A stretch of DNA of 26,803 bases. Origin: Kiritimatiellia bacterium (GTDB lineage: Bacteria > Verrucomicrobiota > Kiritimatiellia > SLAD01). The position numbers were made by a program, and so were the translations under genes. Below, in pieces: positions 14,387-22,434 of the stretch. Every line of letters starts with the position of its first letter. Within the stretch, counting starts at the first letter, position 1. The stretch lies in NCBI GenBank assembly GCA_007128275.1, contig SKXR01000265.1:1-26803 (forward strand), given 5' to 3'. The notes below the pieces were generated by a model. It worked only from the letters and a program-made list of their open reading frames with translations, was not told the origin of the DNA and did no database searches.

Positions 14387-16195
14387 TCAATGGTCCAATT
14401 CCAGAATCGGCTGGGCCGTGGCCCATCCCTGTTGCAATCGCTTCTTCAAAACGGTGAGTTGCGCACTCTCGTTGATCAGCTCGCGTTGTTCCGCGCCGGT
14501 GGCCGTCTTCATGCTGAGCACACATTCCTTGATCTTCCGGTCGAGCAGTTTAATGCGCAGCGCCAGAATGATATCCTGTGCCGCCCGCGTACAACTGACT
14601 TCTTCGCCTTGCACGAGGCGGGCGGTCATCTGCAGCCGGGAGACGAGTCGGCGACACCCTTCGTCGGCTTCCGCCAGTGCGCTGAGCAGATTGTTCTGGT
14701 CCGGTTCGGGCTGGGCCATGATGGTCTGGATGATGCGACGGCAGTCGGGGTCGGTGATGGCTTCCGGCGGGACGTATTGGCTGACCATGTCGAGCACTTC
14801 CGGATGCGCAATGATCAGCTCGATGAGGCCGACCTCATGGGACGGATACGCGGGCGCCGGGGTCGGGACCGATTCGTCGGCGTCGCGCGCGCGGCCGGGG
14901 CGCAACACGCGTTGCATGTCCTGGCGCAAGGCGTCCTCGCTGGTGTTCAACTGTTCGGCGGCTTCCCGGATATATTGTTCCCGTTGAATGGCGCTGGGCG
15001 CGTGTGAAATGGTTTCCAACACCGCGCGGGCGGACCGAAGTTGGCCGGCCTGCGTGTCCAGCTCGCCGCGGGCGCGCAGAATGCCGACATGGAATGCAGC
15101 CAGCGAGAGGGCGGCATCGATCATGCCGGTCAATACTTCGGCGCCCTGCGCCCGCACAATCGTGTCCGGATCATCGCCGGGCGGCAATGAAACCACCCGC
15201 ACGGTCAACCCCGCCTGTAGCAGCGCTTCCGCCCCGCGCAACGCCGCGTTCTGTCCCGCCGTGTCGGAATCGAATACCAGCACGATTTCGTCCGCGTATC
15301 GGCGTAGCAGCAGGGCGTGCGCCTCGGTCAGGGCGGTGCCCTGCGGCGCCACCGCGGTGCGGATTCCGGCAAGATGACAGCGGATGACGTCGATCTGGCC
15401 TTCACAAATGACGGCGCGACGTTCGTTCGTCATTTCCTGCCGCGCGCGGTCCAGTCCGTACAAGACCCGACTTTTCTTGAACAGCGGCGTCTCGGGGCTG
15501 TTGACGTACTTGGCGGGCGAGGACTGGTCGAGAATACGCCCGCTGAATCCGACCACGCGGCCCTGTTCATCGCGGATCGGAAACATGAGCCGTCCCTTGA
15601 AACGGTCGTACGGAGCGCCGCCGCGATCGTTCGGCAGGAGGACGCCCGCCTTTTCCAGCAGGGCGGCCGAATGCTTCCGAGACTTCGCCCATTCGGACAC
15701 GGCATGGGGATGCGGCGGCGCGAAACCGAGTTGAAAATCGCTTTGGGCGCTTTCGAGGTCCCGTTCTTTCAGGTACGCTCGGGCCGTTTCGGCGGCCGGA
15801 TCCTTCTGCAACGCGTCCGCATAGAATTGGGCCAGATCCTCGTGCACCTGGTAGAGGCTGCTTTTGTCGATGCCGTCGCGCGGACGCTCTTCGTGGGAAG
15901 ATTCAAAGCGGATACCGGCTCGTTCCGCCAGAATGCGCGCGGCTTCGGGGAACTCGACACTCTCGTATCGCATCACAAAATTGAATACATCGCCGCCCGC
16001 CCCGCAGCCGAAACAGTGAAAGAATTGCTTTGTGGGATCCACGTGGAAAGAAGGTGTCTTTTCCTTGTGAAACGGGCAGCACGCCTTGTAGCGTCCCCCG
16101 GCTTTCTTCAACGGCACATACCGCTCAATCGTCTCCACAATGTCGCTGTGCAGGCGAATCTCTTCGATAATATCCTTGTTGGAATGCGTGGGCAT
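14387..16195 (-). CDS. dnaG: DNA primase
   Basis: Synthesises RNA primers at the replication fork. The N-terminal zinc-binding domain has C40-P-F-H43 and C61-F-G-C64-G-A-G-G. The TOPRIM core shows V-I-C-E-G-Q-I-D-V and V-F-D-S-D-T-A-G-Q-N, which carry the metal-binding acids. The C-terminal part is the helicase-interacting region. The 602-residue length is typical. It starts at ATG 16195 without an obvious ribosome-binding site, 79 bp after cvpA. There is a gap of about 195 bp before rpoD that holds a promoter. Context matches the dnaG-rpoD arrangement that couples replication and transcription initiation. Confidence 0.96.
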   Translation of the reverse strand: MPTHSNKDIIEEIRLHSDIVETIERYVPLKKAGGRYKACCPFHKEKTPSFHVDPTKQFFHCFGCGAGGDVFNFVMRYESVEFPEAARILAERAGIRFESSHEERPRDGIDKSSLYQVHEDLAQFYADALQKDPAAETARAYLKERDLESAQSDFQLGFAPPHPHAVSEWAKSRKHSAALLEKAGVLLPNDRGGAPYDRFKGRLMFPIRDEQGRVVGFSGRILDQSSPAKYVNSPETPLFKKSRVLYGLDRARQEMTNERRAVICEGQIDVIRCHLAGIRTAVAPQGTALTEAHALLLRRYADEIVLVFDSDTAGQNAALRGAEALLQAGLTVRVVSLPPGDDPDTIVRAQGAEVLTGMIDAALSLAAFHVGILRARGELDTQAGQLRSARAVLETISHAPSAIQREQYIREAAEQLNTSEDALRQDMQRVLRPGRARDADESVPTPAPAYPSHEVGLIELIIAHPEVLDMVSQYVPPEAITDPDCRRIIQTIMAQPEPDQNNLLSALAEADEGCRRLVSRLQMTARLVQGEEVSCTRAAQDIILALRIKLLDRKIKECVLSMKTATGAEQRELINESAQLTVLKKRLQQGWATAQPILELDH

Positions 16196-16274
16196 AATGT
16201 CCGTTGTCGTTATCGTCTTCGGATGCCGCGGAAGCGGTGGCGTCCAAGAGCGTGTTGCGCTTCGGTGCGCCCGC

Positions 16275-16826
16275 TTAGTTCATTTCCGGCTCGTCCATGT
16301 CCGTATCCTCTTCCGGGCCGGCCAGGGCGGGCAGTTCCGGATAGCGTTGGACAAGGTCTTCATACAAAGGGACCAGCCGTTCGACCGCATGCTGTCCGAT
16401 CAACGATTCCTTGATCACGTGTTGCCGGACGGCCCCGCTGGAAAATTGGGCGATGATAAGGAGTGCCGCCGCCAAGAGTAGCGCGTAGCGCACCACGCCC
16501 ATGACGCCTCCGCCGACCCGTTCGAGCCATCCCTTGAACGTAAACTCCATAATGCTCTTCAAGACAATCGACAACGCCCAAAGCAGGATGAGCGCTCCGC
16601 CGATGATCACGACAAAAGAGACCGTGTCCGCCTGCACGTTGGTCATGCGCGTGGTGTCGGCCAGGTATTCGCCGAGTGGGCGATAGAAATGCCAGCCGGC
16701 CACGGCGGCGACCACCAAACTGATGACGCTGGCCAACTCGCCGGACAGTCCACGCATACTCCCGCGCAGAACGCCGATTCCCAACAGAGCCATAATGATG
16801 ATGTCAACGGTATTAAACGGCGGCAT
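16275..16826 (-). CDS. cvpA: CvpA family inner-membrane protein
   Basis: A small integral membrane protein of the CvpA (colicin V production) family. It opens with F-N-T-V-D-I-I-I-M-A-L-L-G and R-G-S-M-R-G-L-S-G-E-L, the usual family start, and has about four hydrophobic segments followed by a soluble acidic tail ending D-E-P-E-M-N. The ATG at 16826 is chosen because a GGAG ribosome-binding site sits 8 bases before it; an upstream ATG at 16847 would add seven polar residues. It is the first gene of the minus-strand cluster with dnaG and rpoD. CvpA proteins are linked to envelope stress phenotypes, but the molecular function is not settled. Confidence 0.85.
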   Translation of the reverse strand: MPPFNTVDIIIMALLGIGVLRGSMRGLSGELASVISLVVAAVAGWHFYRPLGEYLADTTRMTNVQADTVSFVVIIGGALILLWALSIVLKSIMEFTFKGWLERVGGGVMGVVRYALLLAAALLIIAQFSSGAVRQHVIKESLIGQHAVERLVPLYEDLVQRYPELPALAGPEEDTDMDEPEMN

Positions 16827-16852
16827 GGTGCAGTCTCCGGTATCCAAGCGGA

Positions 16853-16880
16853 ACTATAGAAGATCCGACGGCGGAGTGAA
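16853..16880 (-). promoter_or_regulatory. Putative promoter of the cvpA-dnaG-rpoD cluster
   Basis: On the minus strand TTCACT (16880-16875) is followed after 16 bp by TATAGT (16858-16853, five of six matches). Transcription would start near 16846, about 20 bases before the cvpA ATG. It lies in the 153-bp divergent gap to ileS. Confidence 0.45.
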
Positions 16881-16979
16881 ACAATAATTCGATGGGCGCG
16901 CATGGTTCCCGCCTGCCTGCTTGCCTAAACAATCCGTTTCGCATAGGGTAGGGCGATTTTTATCCACTTTGAGGTAGGC

Positions 16980-19900
16980 ATGTTTAAGTCAGTCAGCAGT
17001 AAAATCGATTTTGGCCGGCAGGAAGAGGAGGTGCTCTCTTTCTGGAAGAATCAGGATGTCTTTAAGAAGTCCGTGGAACAACGGCGCGGCAAGAAAGAGT
17101 TCGTCTTTTATGACGGCCCTCCCTTTGCCACCGGCCTGCCGCATTACGGGCATCTGTTGGCCGGTACGATCAAGGACATTATTCCCCGCTATCAAGCCAT
17201 GCGCGGCCATTTGGTGGAACGTCGCTTCGGGTGGGACTGTCACGGCCTGCCCGTTGAATTTGAGATGGAACAGGAACTGAATCTCAGCGGCAAAAAGGAT
17301 ATCGAAGCCCTGGGCGTGGACGTCTTTAACGAAAAATGCCGCAGTATCGTGCTCCGGTACACCAGAGAATGGCGGGAAATCGTTACGCGCATGGGACGCT
17401 GGGTCGATTTCGAGAACGATTACAAGACGATGGATCTGCCGTACATGGAATCCATCTGGTGGGTCTTCAAATCGTTGTGGGAAAAGGATCTCATCTACGA
17501 AGGACAGAAGATTCTTCCGTATTGTCCGCGTTGCGCCACGCCGTTGTCCAATTTCGAGACGAACCAAGGCTATCAGGATGTCACGGACCCGGCGGTTACG
17601 ATCCGTTTTGCAGTCAAGGACCAGCCGAACACGTATATTCTGGCTTGGACGACGACGCCTTGGACCCTGCCGTCCAATCTGGCGCTGGCGGTCGGGGAGG
17701 GTCTCCCGTATGTGAAAGTGCAGGACGGCGATGCCGTTTATATCCTGGCGCGCGATCGGTTGTCCGCCTACTACAAGCAGCCGGATGAGTACGAACTGCT
17801 CGAGGAAATGCCCGGATCCGCGTTACGCGGGCTCCACTACGAACCCTTGTTCCCGTATTTCGACGACCTGACCGCGCAGGGCGCGTTCCGTGTGTTCACC
17901 GCTGATTTCGTATCTACGGAGGACGGTACGGGCGTCGTACACATTGCCCCGGGATTCGGCGAAGACGATAACCAGCTCGGCCAGCGCGAAGGACTGCCCG
18001 CCGTATGTCCGGTGGACGACGAAGGCCGTTTCACCGATGAGGTGTCGGACTTTGCCGGACGCGAGGTGAAAGAAGCCGATCCCGATATTATCCGTCACCT
18101 GAAATCCGAGGGGAAACTGGTTCATCAGGGAACGATTCACCACAGTTATCCCCATTGCTGGCGGTGCGACGCGCCGCTGATCTATCGCGCCGTGTCCACC
18201 TGGTTTGTGCGCGTGGAACAGATGCGCGAACGGCTGGTGGCCAACAACCGGCACGTGCATTGGGTGCCCGAACATTTGCGCGACGGCCGTTTCGGGAAAT
18301 GGCTGGAGAACGCGCGCGACTGGGCGATCTCGCGCAACCGCTATTGGGGCGCGCCATTGCCGGTATGGCAGAACGAAGACGGATCGGAACGGGTCTGCAT
18401 CGGTTCCGTGCGTGAGCTGGAAGAGCGCTCCGGCGAGACGGTCACCGACCTGCACAAGCATTTTGTGGATAAGATCGAAATTGCGTCGCCGTCGGGTGGC
18501 AAACCGCTCCGACGCGTCCCGCAGGTGTTGGACTGCTGGTTCGAGAGCGGCGCGATGCCCTTCGCGCAGATTCATTATCCGTTCGAGAATGAAGAGTGGT
18601 TCCACGAGCATTTTCCGGCGGACTTTATCGCAGAAGGCCTCGACCAGACCCGCGGTTGGTTCTACACGCTGATGATCCTGTCCACGGCGTTGCGCGATTG
18701 TCCCGCATTCAAGAACGTGGTGGTTAACGGGCTCGTTCTGGCGGAAGACGGCCGCAAGATGAGCAAGCGGCTCAAGAATTATCCCGATCCGGTGACCGTG
18801 GTCAATCGCTACGGGGCGGACGCGTTGCGCCTGTACCTGATTTCGTCGCCCGTGGTGCGCGCCGAGGACCTGTGTTTCTCGGAGGAGGGCGTGAAACATG
18901 CGCTGCGGCATCTGCTGATCCCGTGGTGGAACGCGTACAGTTTCTTCGTCACCTACGCCAACATCGACGGCTGGACACCCGGCACCCGACACCCGACACC
19001 CGACACGTCCTCCGCCAATCTGCTGGATCGTTGGATACTGAGCTCTTTGGAGCGGCTGACGCATGAGGTCGTGGCCGCGATGGACGTGTACGACCTGCAA
19101 CTGGCGGTGCGCCCGTTTGTCCGCTTTGTTGAGGACCTCACGAACTGGTACATTCGCAGAAGCCGCCGTCGTTTCTGGAAGAGCACGGATGATGACGACA
19201 AGGCGCACGCGTACGCGACGCTCTACGAGGTGCTGGTGCGGTTATCGAAAATCGCCGCGCCGTTCGTGCCGTTCATCAGCGAGGAAATCTATCGGAATCT
19301 CCGCGCGGACGACATGCCGGAATCCGTTCATCTCTGCGATTTCCCGATCACCGACGAGTCGCGTCGAGACCGGGATTTGGAGAAGCAGATGGAGACGGTC
19401 ATGACCGTGGTGAGTATGGGGCGACAGTTGCGTTCCACCTACAACGTAAAGGTCCGCCAGCCGTTGAAGGTCATTCATGTCGTGTGCCGGAATGACAGTC
19501 ACTTGGAGCGGGTTGGAGCCTACGCCGACATCATTCGCGAAGAACTCAATATCCACGAGGTTCGGTTTAGCCGGGACGAGTCGGGCCTGGCCGATTTCAA
19601 TGCCAAACCCAATTTCAGCCGGCTGGGGCCGCGGCTCGGGCCGCGCGTCAAGCAGGCGTCCGGCTGGATCAAAGGGATGTCCGAGGATCGGTTGCTGGCC
19701 TTGTTGAACGGGCAATCCGTGGAGATCACGCTTCCTGAAGGGGATACGCTGGCGTTGGAACCGCAGGATGTGGTGATTGAACGGGTCCCCAAGGAAGGGT
19801 TGGCCGTGGCGGCGGAAGGGGCCATCGTGGTGGCCTTGGAACTGGAGTTGACGGAGGATCTTGTCTGTGAGGGGTTGGCCCGCGAGTTCGTCAACAAAGT

Positions 19901-20117
19901 GCAGCAGATGCGCAAGACCGCCGAGCTCGATGTGACGCAGCGGATTCGCTTCCGGTTTACCGGCGCCGAACCTGTTCGCCAGGCTGTGGAGCGGCATCAG
20001 CAGTATATCTTCTCCGAAACACTCAGCACCGCGTGTGACGCGGTGGAAGGACTTTCGGAAGGAACGGACTGGGATTTGAACGGACACCCGTCCCGCATTG
20101 CGATCGAACCCGTTTGA
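16980..20117 (+). CDS. ileS: Isoleucyl-tRNA synthetase, eukaryote-like (IleS2) type
   Basis: Charges tRNA-Ile; class I synthetase with an editing domain. The HIGH box is H55-Y-G-H58 and the KMSKS box is K593-M-S-K-R597. The sequence between them contains the connective/editing region (W-T-T-T-P-W-T-L-P). The early F-W-K-N-Q-D-V-F-K-K-S and the 1045-residue length fit the IleS2 group, which in other bacteria is associated with tolerance to mupirocin; that property is inference here. At about residues 665-676, between Y-A-N-I-D-G-W and N-L-L-D-R-W-I, a 33-base heptamer repeat is inserted in frame. The ribosome-binding site is a GAGG 6-7 bases before ATG. It is followed after 82 bp by the ferritin-like gene. 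Confidence 0.95.
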   Translation: MFKSVSSKIDFGRQEEEVLSFWKNQDVFKKSVEQRRGKKEFVFYDGPPFATGLPHYGHLLAGTIKDIIPRYQAMRGHLVERRFGWDCHGLPVEFEMEQELNLSGKKDIEALGVDVFNEKCRSIVLRYTREWREIVTRMGRWVDFENDYKTMDLPYMESIWWVFKSLWEKDLIYEGQKILPYCPRCATPLSNFETNQGYQDVTDPAVTIRFAVKDQPNTYILAWTTTPWTLPSNLALAVGEGLPYVKVQDGDAVYILARDRLSAYYKQPDEYELLEEMPGSALRGLHYEPLFPYFDDLTAQGAFRVFTADFVSTEDGTGVVHIAPGFGEDDNQLGQREGLPAVCPVDDEGRFTDEVSDFAGREVKEADPDIIRHLKSEGKLVHQGTIHHSYPHCWRCDAPLIYRAVSTWFVRVEQMRERLVANNRHVHWVPEHLRDGRFGKWLENARDWAISRNRYWGAPLPVWQNEDGSERVCIGSVRELEERSGETVTDLHKHFVDKIEIASPSGGKPLRRVPQVLDCWFESGAMPFAQIHYPFENEEWFHEHFPADFIAEGLDQTRGWFYTLMILSTALRDCPAFKNVVVNGLVLAEDGRKMSKRLKNYPDPVTVVNRYGADALRLYLISSPVVRAEDLCFSEEGVKHALRHLLIPWWNAYSFFVTYANIDGWTPGTRHPTPDTSSANLLDRWILSSLERLTHEVVAAMDVYDLQLAVRPFVRFVEDLTNWYIRRSRRRFWKSTDDDDKAHAYATLYEVLVRLSKIAAPFVPFISEEIYRNLRADDMPESVHLCDFPITDESRRDRDLEKQMETVMTVVSMGRQLRSTYNVKVRQPLKVIHVVCRNDSHLERVGAYADIIREELNIHEVRFSRDESGLADFNAKPNFSRLGPRLGPRVKQASGWIKGMSEDRLLALLNGQSVEITLPEGDTLALEPQDVVIERVPKEGLAVAAEGAIVVALELELTEDLVCEGLAREFVNKVQQMRKTAELDVTQRIRFRFTGAEPVRQAVERHQQYIFSETLSTACDAVEGLSEGTDWDLNGHPSRIAIEPV
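18974..19006. repeat. In-frame heptanucleotide array inside ileS
   Basis: Units GACACCC, GGCACCC, GACACCC, GACACCC and a partial GACAC make exactly 33 bases (11 codons). The same ACCCGAC heptamer forms the array at 4303-4323. It encodes the proline/threonine-rich stretch T-P-G-T-R-H-P-T-P-D-T in a linker of the synthetase. Confidence 0.8.
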
Positions 20118-20199
20118 TGATAGACTGTTTCTTGAACTTGAACTCACTTGGCGCGGCGAGCGCATTGAGACAATAGATATCACAAGAAGGAGACGGATC

Positions 20200-20676
20200 A
20201 TGAGCAAGAAGAAGACAAAAAAGGGTGTACGCGAACAGATCATTGACGGCTTGATCGATGCGTATTGGAAAGAGATCGAGACGGTCCAGAATTACATCGC
20301 CGTTTCCAGCAACTTGGACGGCGTCGATGCCGATCCGATCAAGAAAGCGTTGGCGAGCGATATCGGCGAGGAACTGGGTCATGCCCAGCAGCTGGCCAAC
20401 CGCATCCGCGTGCTCGGCGGCGTGGTGCCCGGCAGTATGGCGTTCAAGGCCGTGCAAAAGACGTTGCAGCCTCCGAAGGATTCGACCAACGTGGTCGCCG
20501 TGATCAAGGGCGTGATTGACGCCGAGGAAGACGGGATTGCCGGCTACAACAAGCTTATCCGTCTTTGTGACGGCGTGGACTACGGCACGCAGGATATGTG
20601 CATTGCACTGCTCACGGACGAGGAAGATCATCGCCGCGAATTCGTGGGCTTCTTGAAGCAATACAGCCGCCGATAG
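20200..20676 (+). CDS. Ferritin-like (bacterioferritin-type) four-helix protein
   Basis: A 158-residue helical protein with a basic opening (S-K-K-K-T-K-K). Di-iron ligand spacing can be followed: E25 with Y32 in helix A (Y-W-K-E-I-E-T-V-Q-N-Y), E58-x-x-H61 in helix B (G-E-E-L-G-H-A), E109/E110 in helix C (D-A-E-E-D-G-I), and E141-x-x-H144 in helix D (D-E-E-D-H-R-R-E-F). This pattern is that of ferritin/bacterioferritin ferroxidase centres, so iron oxidation or storage, or peroxide handling, is probable. No heme-binding methionine can be confirmed. The ATG at 20200 follows AAGGAG by 7-8 bases. It may be co-transcribed with ileS. Confidence 0.78.
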   Translation: MSKKKTKKGVREQIIDGLIDAYWKEIETVQNYIAVSSNLDGVDADPIKKALASDIGEELGHAQQLANRIRVLGGVVPGSMAFKAVQKTLQPPKDSTNVVAVIKGVIDAEEDGIAGYNKLIRLCDGVDYGTQDMCIALLTDEEDHRREFVGFLKQYSRR

Positions 20677-20761
20677 AGCTTGTCGAATCGGGTGTTGGGA
20701 GGTGCGCGGGGCATCGCTCCGCCCCATGTGGCGCCCGCGTTCCTCACCACCCGCCCGAAAT

Positions 20762-20970
20762 CACGCCAAGCATAATGCCTTGCAGCACAGCATGTTAATC
20801 TCCACCTACTGTCATCAGAATCCACGATCGTAGATTTCAGTGACAGTAAGAGTGGGGCCGTGTCCCCTGGGCACCCGATCTGCATCCACGCCAGGCACAT
20901 GCCTTACGGCCATCAAGTTCTCATTCCTGGACTGTCATTAGAATCCACGATCGTAGAGTTGAATGACAGT
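20762..20970. repeat. Two tandem units, each with a 40-bp palindrome centred on ACGATCGT
   Basis: The palindromes at 20808-20847 and 20931-20970 agree at 36 of 40 positions. Each begins ACTGTCAT and ends TGACAGT around a central ACGATCGT; the half-sites pair at 15-16 of 20 positions. Each is preceded at 44-46 bp by a related sequence beginning CACGCCA (20762 and 20887) and followed by a GTGGGG...GGGCCGTG-like segment, so the duplication is of a unit near 125 bp. Confidence 0.75.
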
Positions 20971-21090
20971 GTGGGGTCGGGCCGTGTTTCAGCCGTCTTG
21001 CGCTTTCCAATTGCCGCGACGAAGCGCTGCGAAGCCAGGTCCGTGGCCGGGCGTGTGGCGTGTGCCAACGTCTGATCTCTTGGGGGTCGG

Positions 21091-21113
21091 CTCCGGAAGC
21101 GGAGTCGCTCCGC
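21091..21113. other. Overlapping alternative hairpins
   Basis: CTCCG (21091-21095) pairs with CGGAG (21100-21104) around GAAG. The same GCGGAG (21099-21104) can instead pair with CTCCGC (21108-21113) around TCG. The two stems exclude each other, as in an RNA switch or simply a GC-rich repeat. It lies 270 bp before the PEP-CTERM gene. Confidence 0.35.
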
Positions 21114-21378
21114 GGGCTTCGTTCTGATCCTGGTGCCGGGTCGCGCTTTGAACGGAGGGCGGATTTGTAACCCGTCGGCAAGTCAACGATCGCATGCTGA
21201 CCGTGATGGGGCCGCTTTCCCTTTGATACGAACGTTGCCATCCGCGCTCTAGGACAGTGACGCATACGCCAAGACGGAGAGTACGTGAGAGGACCAGAAG
21301 AAATCATGAGAAACCCTTGATCCAGGCGAGCGGTTCCTTCACAGTGGAATGGCGTAATCGTTAGGAAAGGAGGCTATT

Positions 21379-22065
21379 TTGAAGTATTTGATTGCAGGAG
21401 GAATCGTTCTCGCCTGCACCGTGGGGGCGACGAGTGCGCACGCTTCGCTCATCCCCCCGATCGCCGCCGAGGGCTATGTGCAGCGCGACGTCACAGTGAC
21501 CATGGGCCCGCAAGGACCGGTTAGCAGCGAGGATTTCTCGACGGGCATGGAGTTGGGTGCTTCTCACGTTTCTGCGCCTTCCGCTCTTGGGCCACCCGAG
21601 TCGAGTGAGCAGCGTTCGGTCATTGAGTATGATCTTTCGCAATTCGATGATACAACCGGTCTGTTCGCCACGCTGGTGTTTGACATCGAGGACTTTGAAG
21701 CCCGCGCCGATGATGCGTTTGGGTTTACGGTGTACTGGTATGAGGGGGATGGGGCGCTGACAACGAGCGATTATGACGTGACAGCGAATCATGTGGAGGT
21801 CTTCGATATTTCCACGACGGAGGCGAACATGCCCGGCCAGTTCATCATGGATGTGACGGCGCCGTTTCAACAGGCCGTTTCGGATGAGGTGACCTACATC
21901 GGATTCCTAGGGGTAATCGAGGACTCCGGCTTGGCATCCGATCCGACGTCCATCGACTTCTCATCGGCCACCATGACCGTGATTCCCGAGCCGGCCAGTG
22001 CGGCCCTGCTGACACTCGGCGCGCTGTATCTGCTGTTCCGGCGACGGCCGGTGAGTGCTTCATAG
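21379..22065 (+). CDS. PEP-CTERM sorting-domain exported protein
   Basis: A 228-residue secreted protein. It has an N-terminal signal peptide (L-I-A-G-G-I-V-L-A-C-T-V-G-A-T-S-A-H-A) and a C-terminal PEP-CTERM tripartite signal: I-P-E-P-A, a hydrophobic helix (A-A-L-L-T-L-G-A-L-Y-L-L-F) and a basic R-R-R-P end. In this system an exosortase cuts near the PEP motif and the protein is exported, often with an extracellular polysaccharide. The central part is acidic, beta-rich and unrecognised. The start is TTG with a strong AAGGAGG five bases before it. No exosortase gene is in the window, so it must be encoded elsewhere. It is the only gene in a roughly 1.8-kb gene-poor stretch. Confidence 0.85.
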   Translation: MKYLIAGGIVLACTVGATSAHASLIPPIAAEGYVQRDVTVTMGPQGPVSSEDFSTGMELGASHVSAPSALGPPESSEQRSVIEYDLSQFDDTTGLFATLVFDIEDFEARADDAFGFTVYWYEGDGALTTSDYDVTANHVEVFDISTTEANMPGQFIMDVTAPFQQAVSDEVTYIGFLGVIEDSGLASDPTSIDFSSATMTVIPEPASAALLTLGALYLLFRRRPVSAS

Positions 22066-22084
22066 GCGCTGGTACAGGCCTTTC

Positions 22085-22264
22085 CTATTCCGATTCGACC
22101 ACTCTGAAGAAGAAGTGGGCGCTGTCGACCTGGTTGGTGTAGGCCATGGGGAAACGGGTTCCGATCAATTGAACCATCGGTTCATAAGGCCCCATCGGAC
22201 TCGCCGCGCCTTGAATCGTACATGTCTTTCCTTCGACGCTGAGTGAAGCCCCCCTCTTCGGGCT
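22085..22264 (-). pseudogene. Possible C-terminal remnant of an exported protein gene
   Basis: The minus strand has a 59-codon open stretch that ends at TAG (22087-22085) and reads protein-like toward its end: T-C-T-I-Q-G-A-A-S-P-M-G-P-Y-E-P-M-V-Q-L-I-G, then D-S-A-H-F-F-F-R-V-V-E-S-E. Endings of the F-F-R-V type are common in large secreted proteins of Verrucomicrobia-like bacteria. It starts just after an in-frame TGA, has no start codon at its beginning and no upstream continuation, so a decayed tail of a larger gene is the best reading. A chance frame is possible. Confidence 0.33.
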
Positions 22265-22267
22265 TCA
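22244..22267. terminator. Hairpin, possible terminator
   Basis: TGAAGCCC (22244-22251) pairs perfectly with GGGCTTCA (22260-22267) around an 8-base loop. It lies between the convergent PEP-CTERM and dinB genes. The following bases are only moderately T-rich (ATCCGCTTGCTATTTTCC), so termination is plausible rather than certain. Confidence 0.45.
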
Positions 22268-22434
22268 ATCCGCTTGCTATTTTCCTATATGCGCGTCTCG
22301 GCCTCCGTGGTCTGAGGACGAAGAAGGGTTCAAGGAATGAATGGCGCTACGGTTTCCTATGGCATGACCTGAACCTTCACGCGCTTTGCGCCCTTCCGTT
22401 CGATTCTTTTGTCCGCAGCTCCTTCTTCCTTGTG

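Larger units (their letters stand above)
20677..21378. other. 700-bp gene-poor region with palindromic duplication
   Basis: I find no convincing gene here. Contents: a GGGGC-atcgctcc-GCCCC hairpin just after the ferritin-like gene (about 20708-20725), two diverged tandem units each with a 40-bp palindrome, and a segment (20990-21240) with mutually exclusive short hairpins. The minus-strand frame at 20921-21307 is arginine/serine-rich with no family resemblance and runs through the palindrome, so I did not call it. Confidence 0.6.
22066..22434. other. Gap between the PEP-CTERM gene and dinB
   Basis: Apart from the possible gene remnant and the hairpin at 22244-22267, I see no gene, RNA or clear promoter in this gap. 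The transcripts from both sides converge here. Confidence 0.5.

Noticed and set aside
17823..19208. A 461-codon minus-strand open frame
   Set aside because: It is antisense to ileS, whose catalytic boxes and length are unambiguous.
20808..20970. Integron attC sites
   Set aside because: The palindromes lack the GTTRRRY/RYYYAAC core boxes and no integrase or cassette genes are nearby.
20921..21307. A 128-codon minus-strand gene
   Set aside because: It is arginine/serine/histidine-rich, reads through one of the 40-bp palindromes, and lacks a ribosome-binding site and homology.
21240..21378. Sigma-54 promoter for the PEP-CTERM gene
   Set aside because: No TGGCAC-N5-TTGC match was found upstream of the gene.
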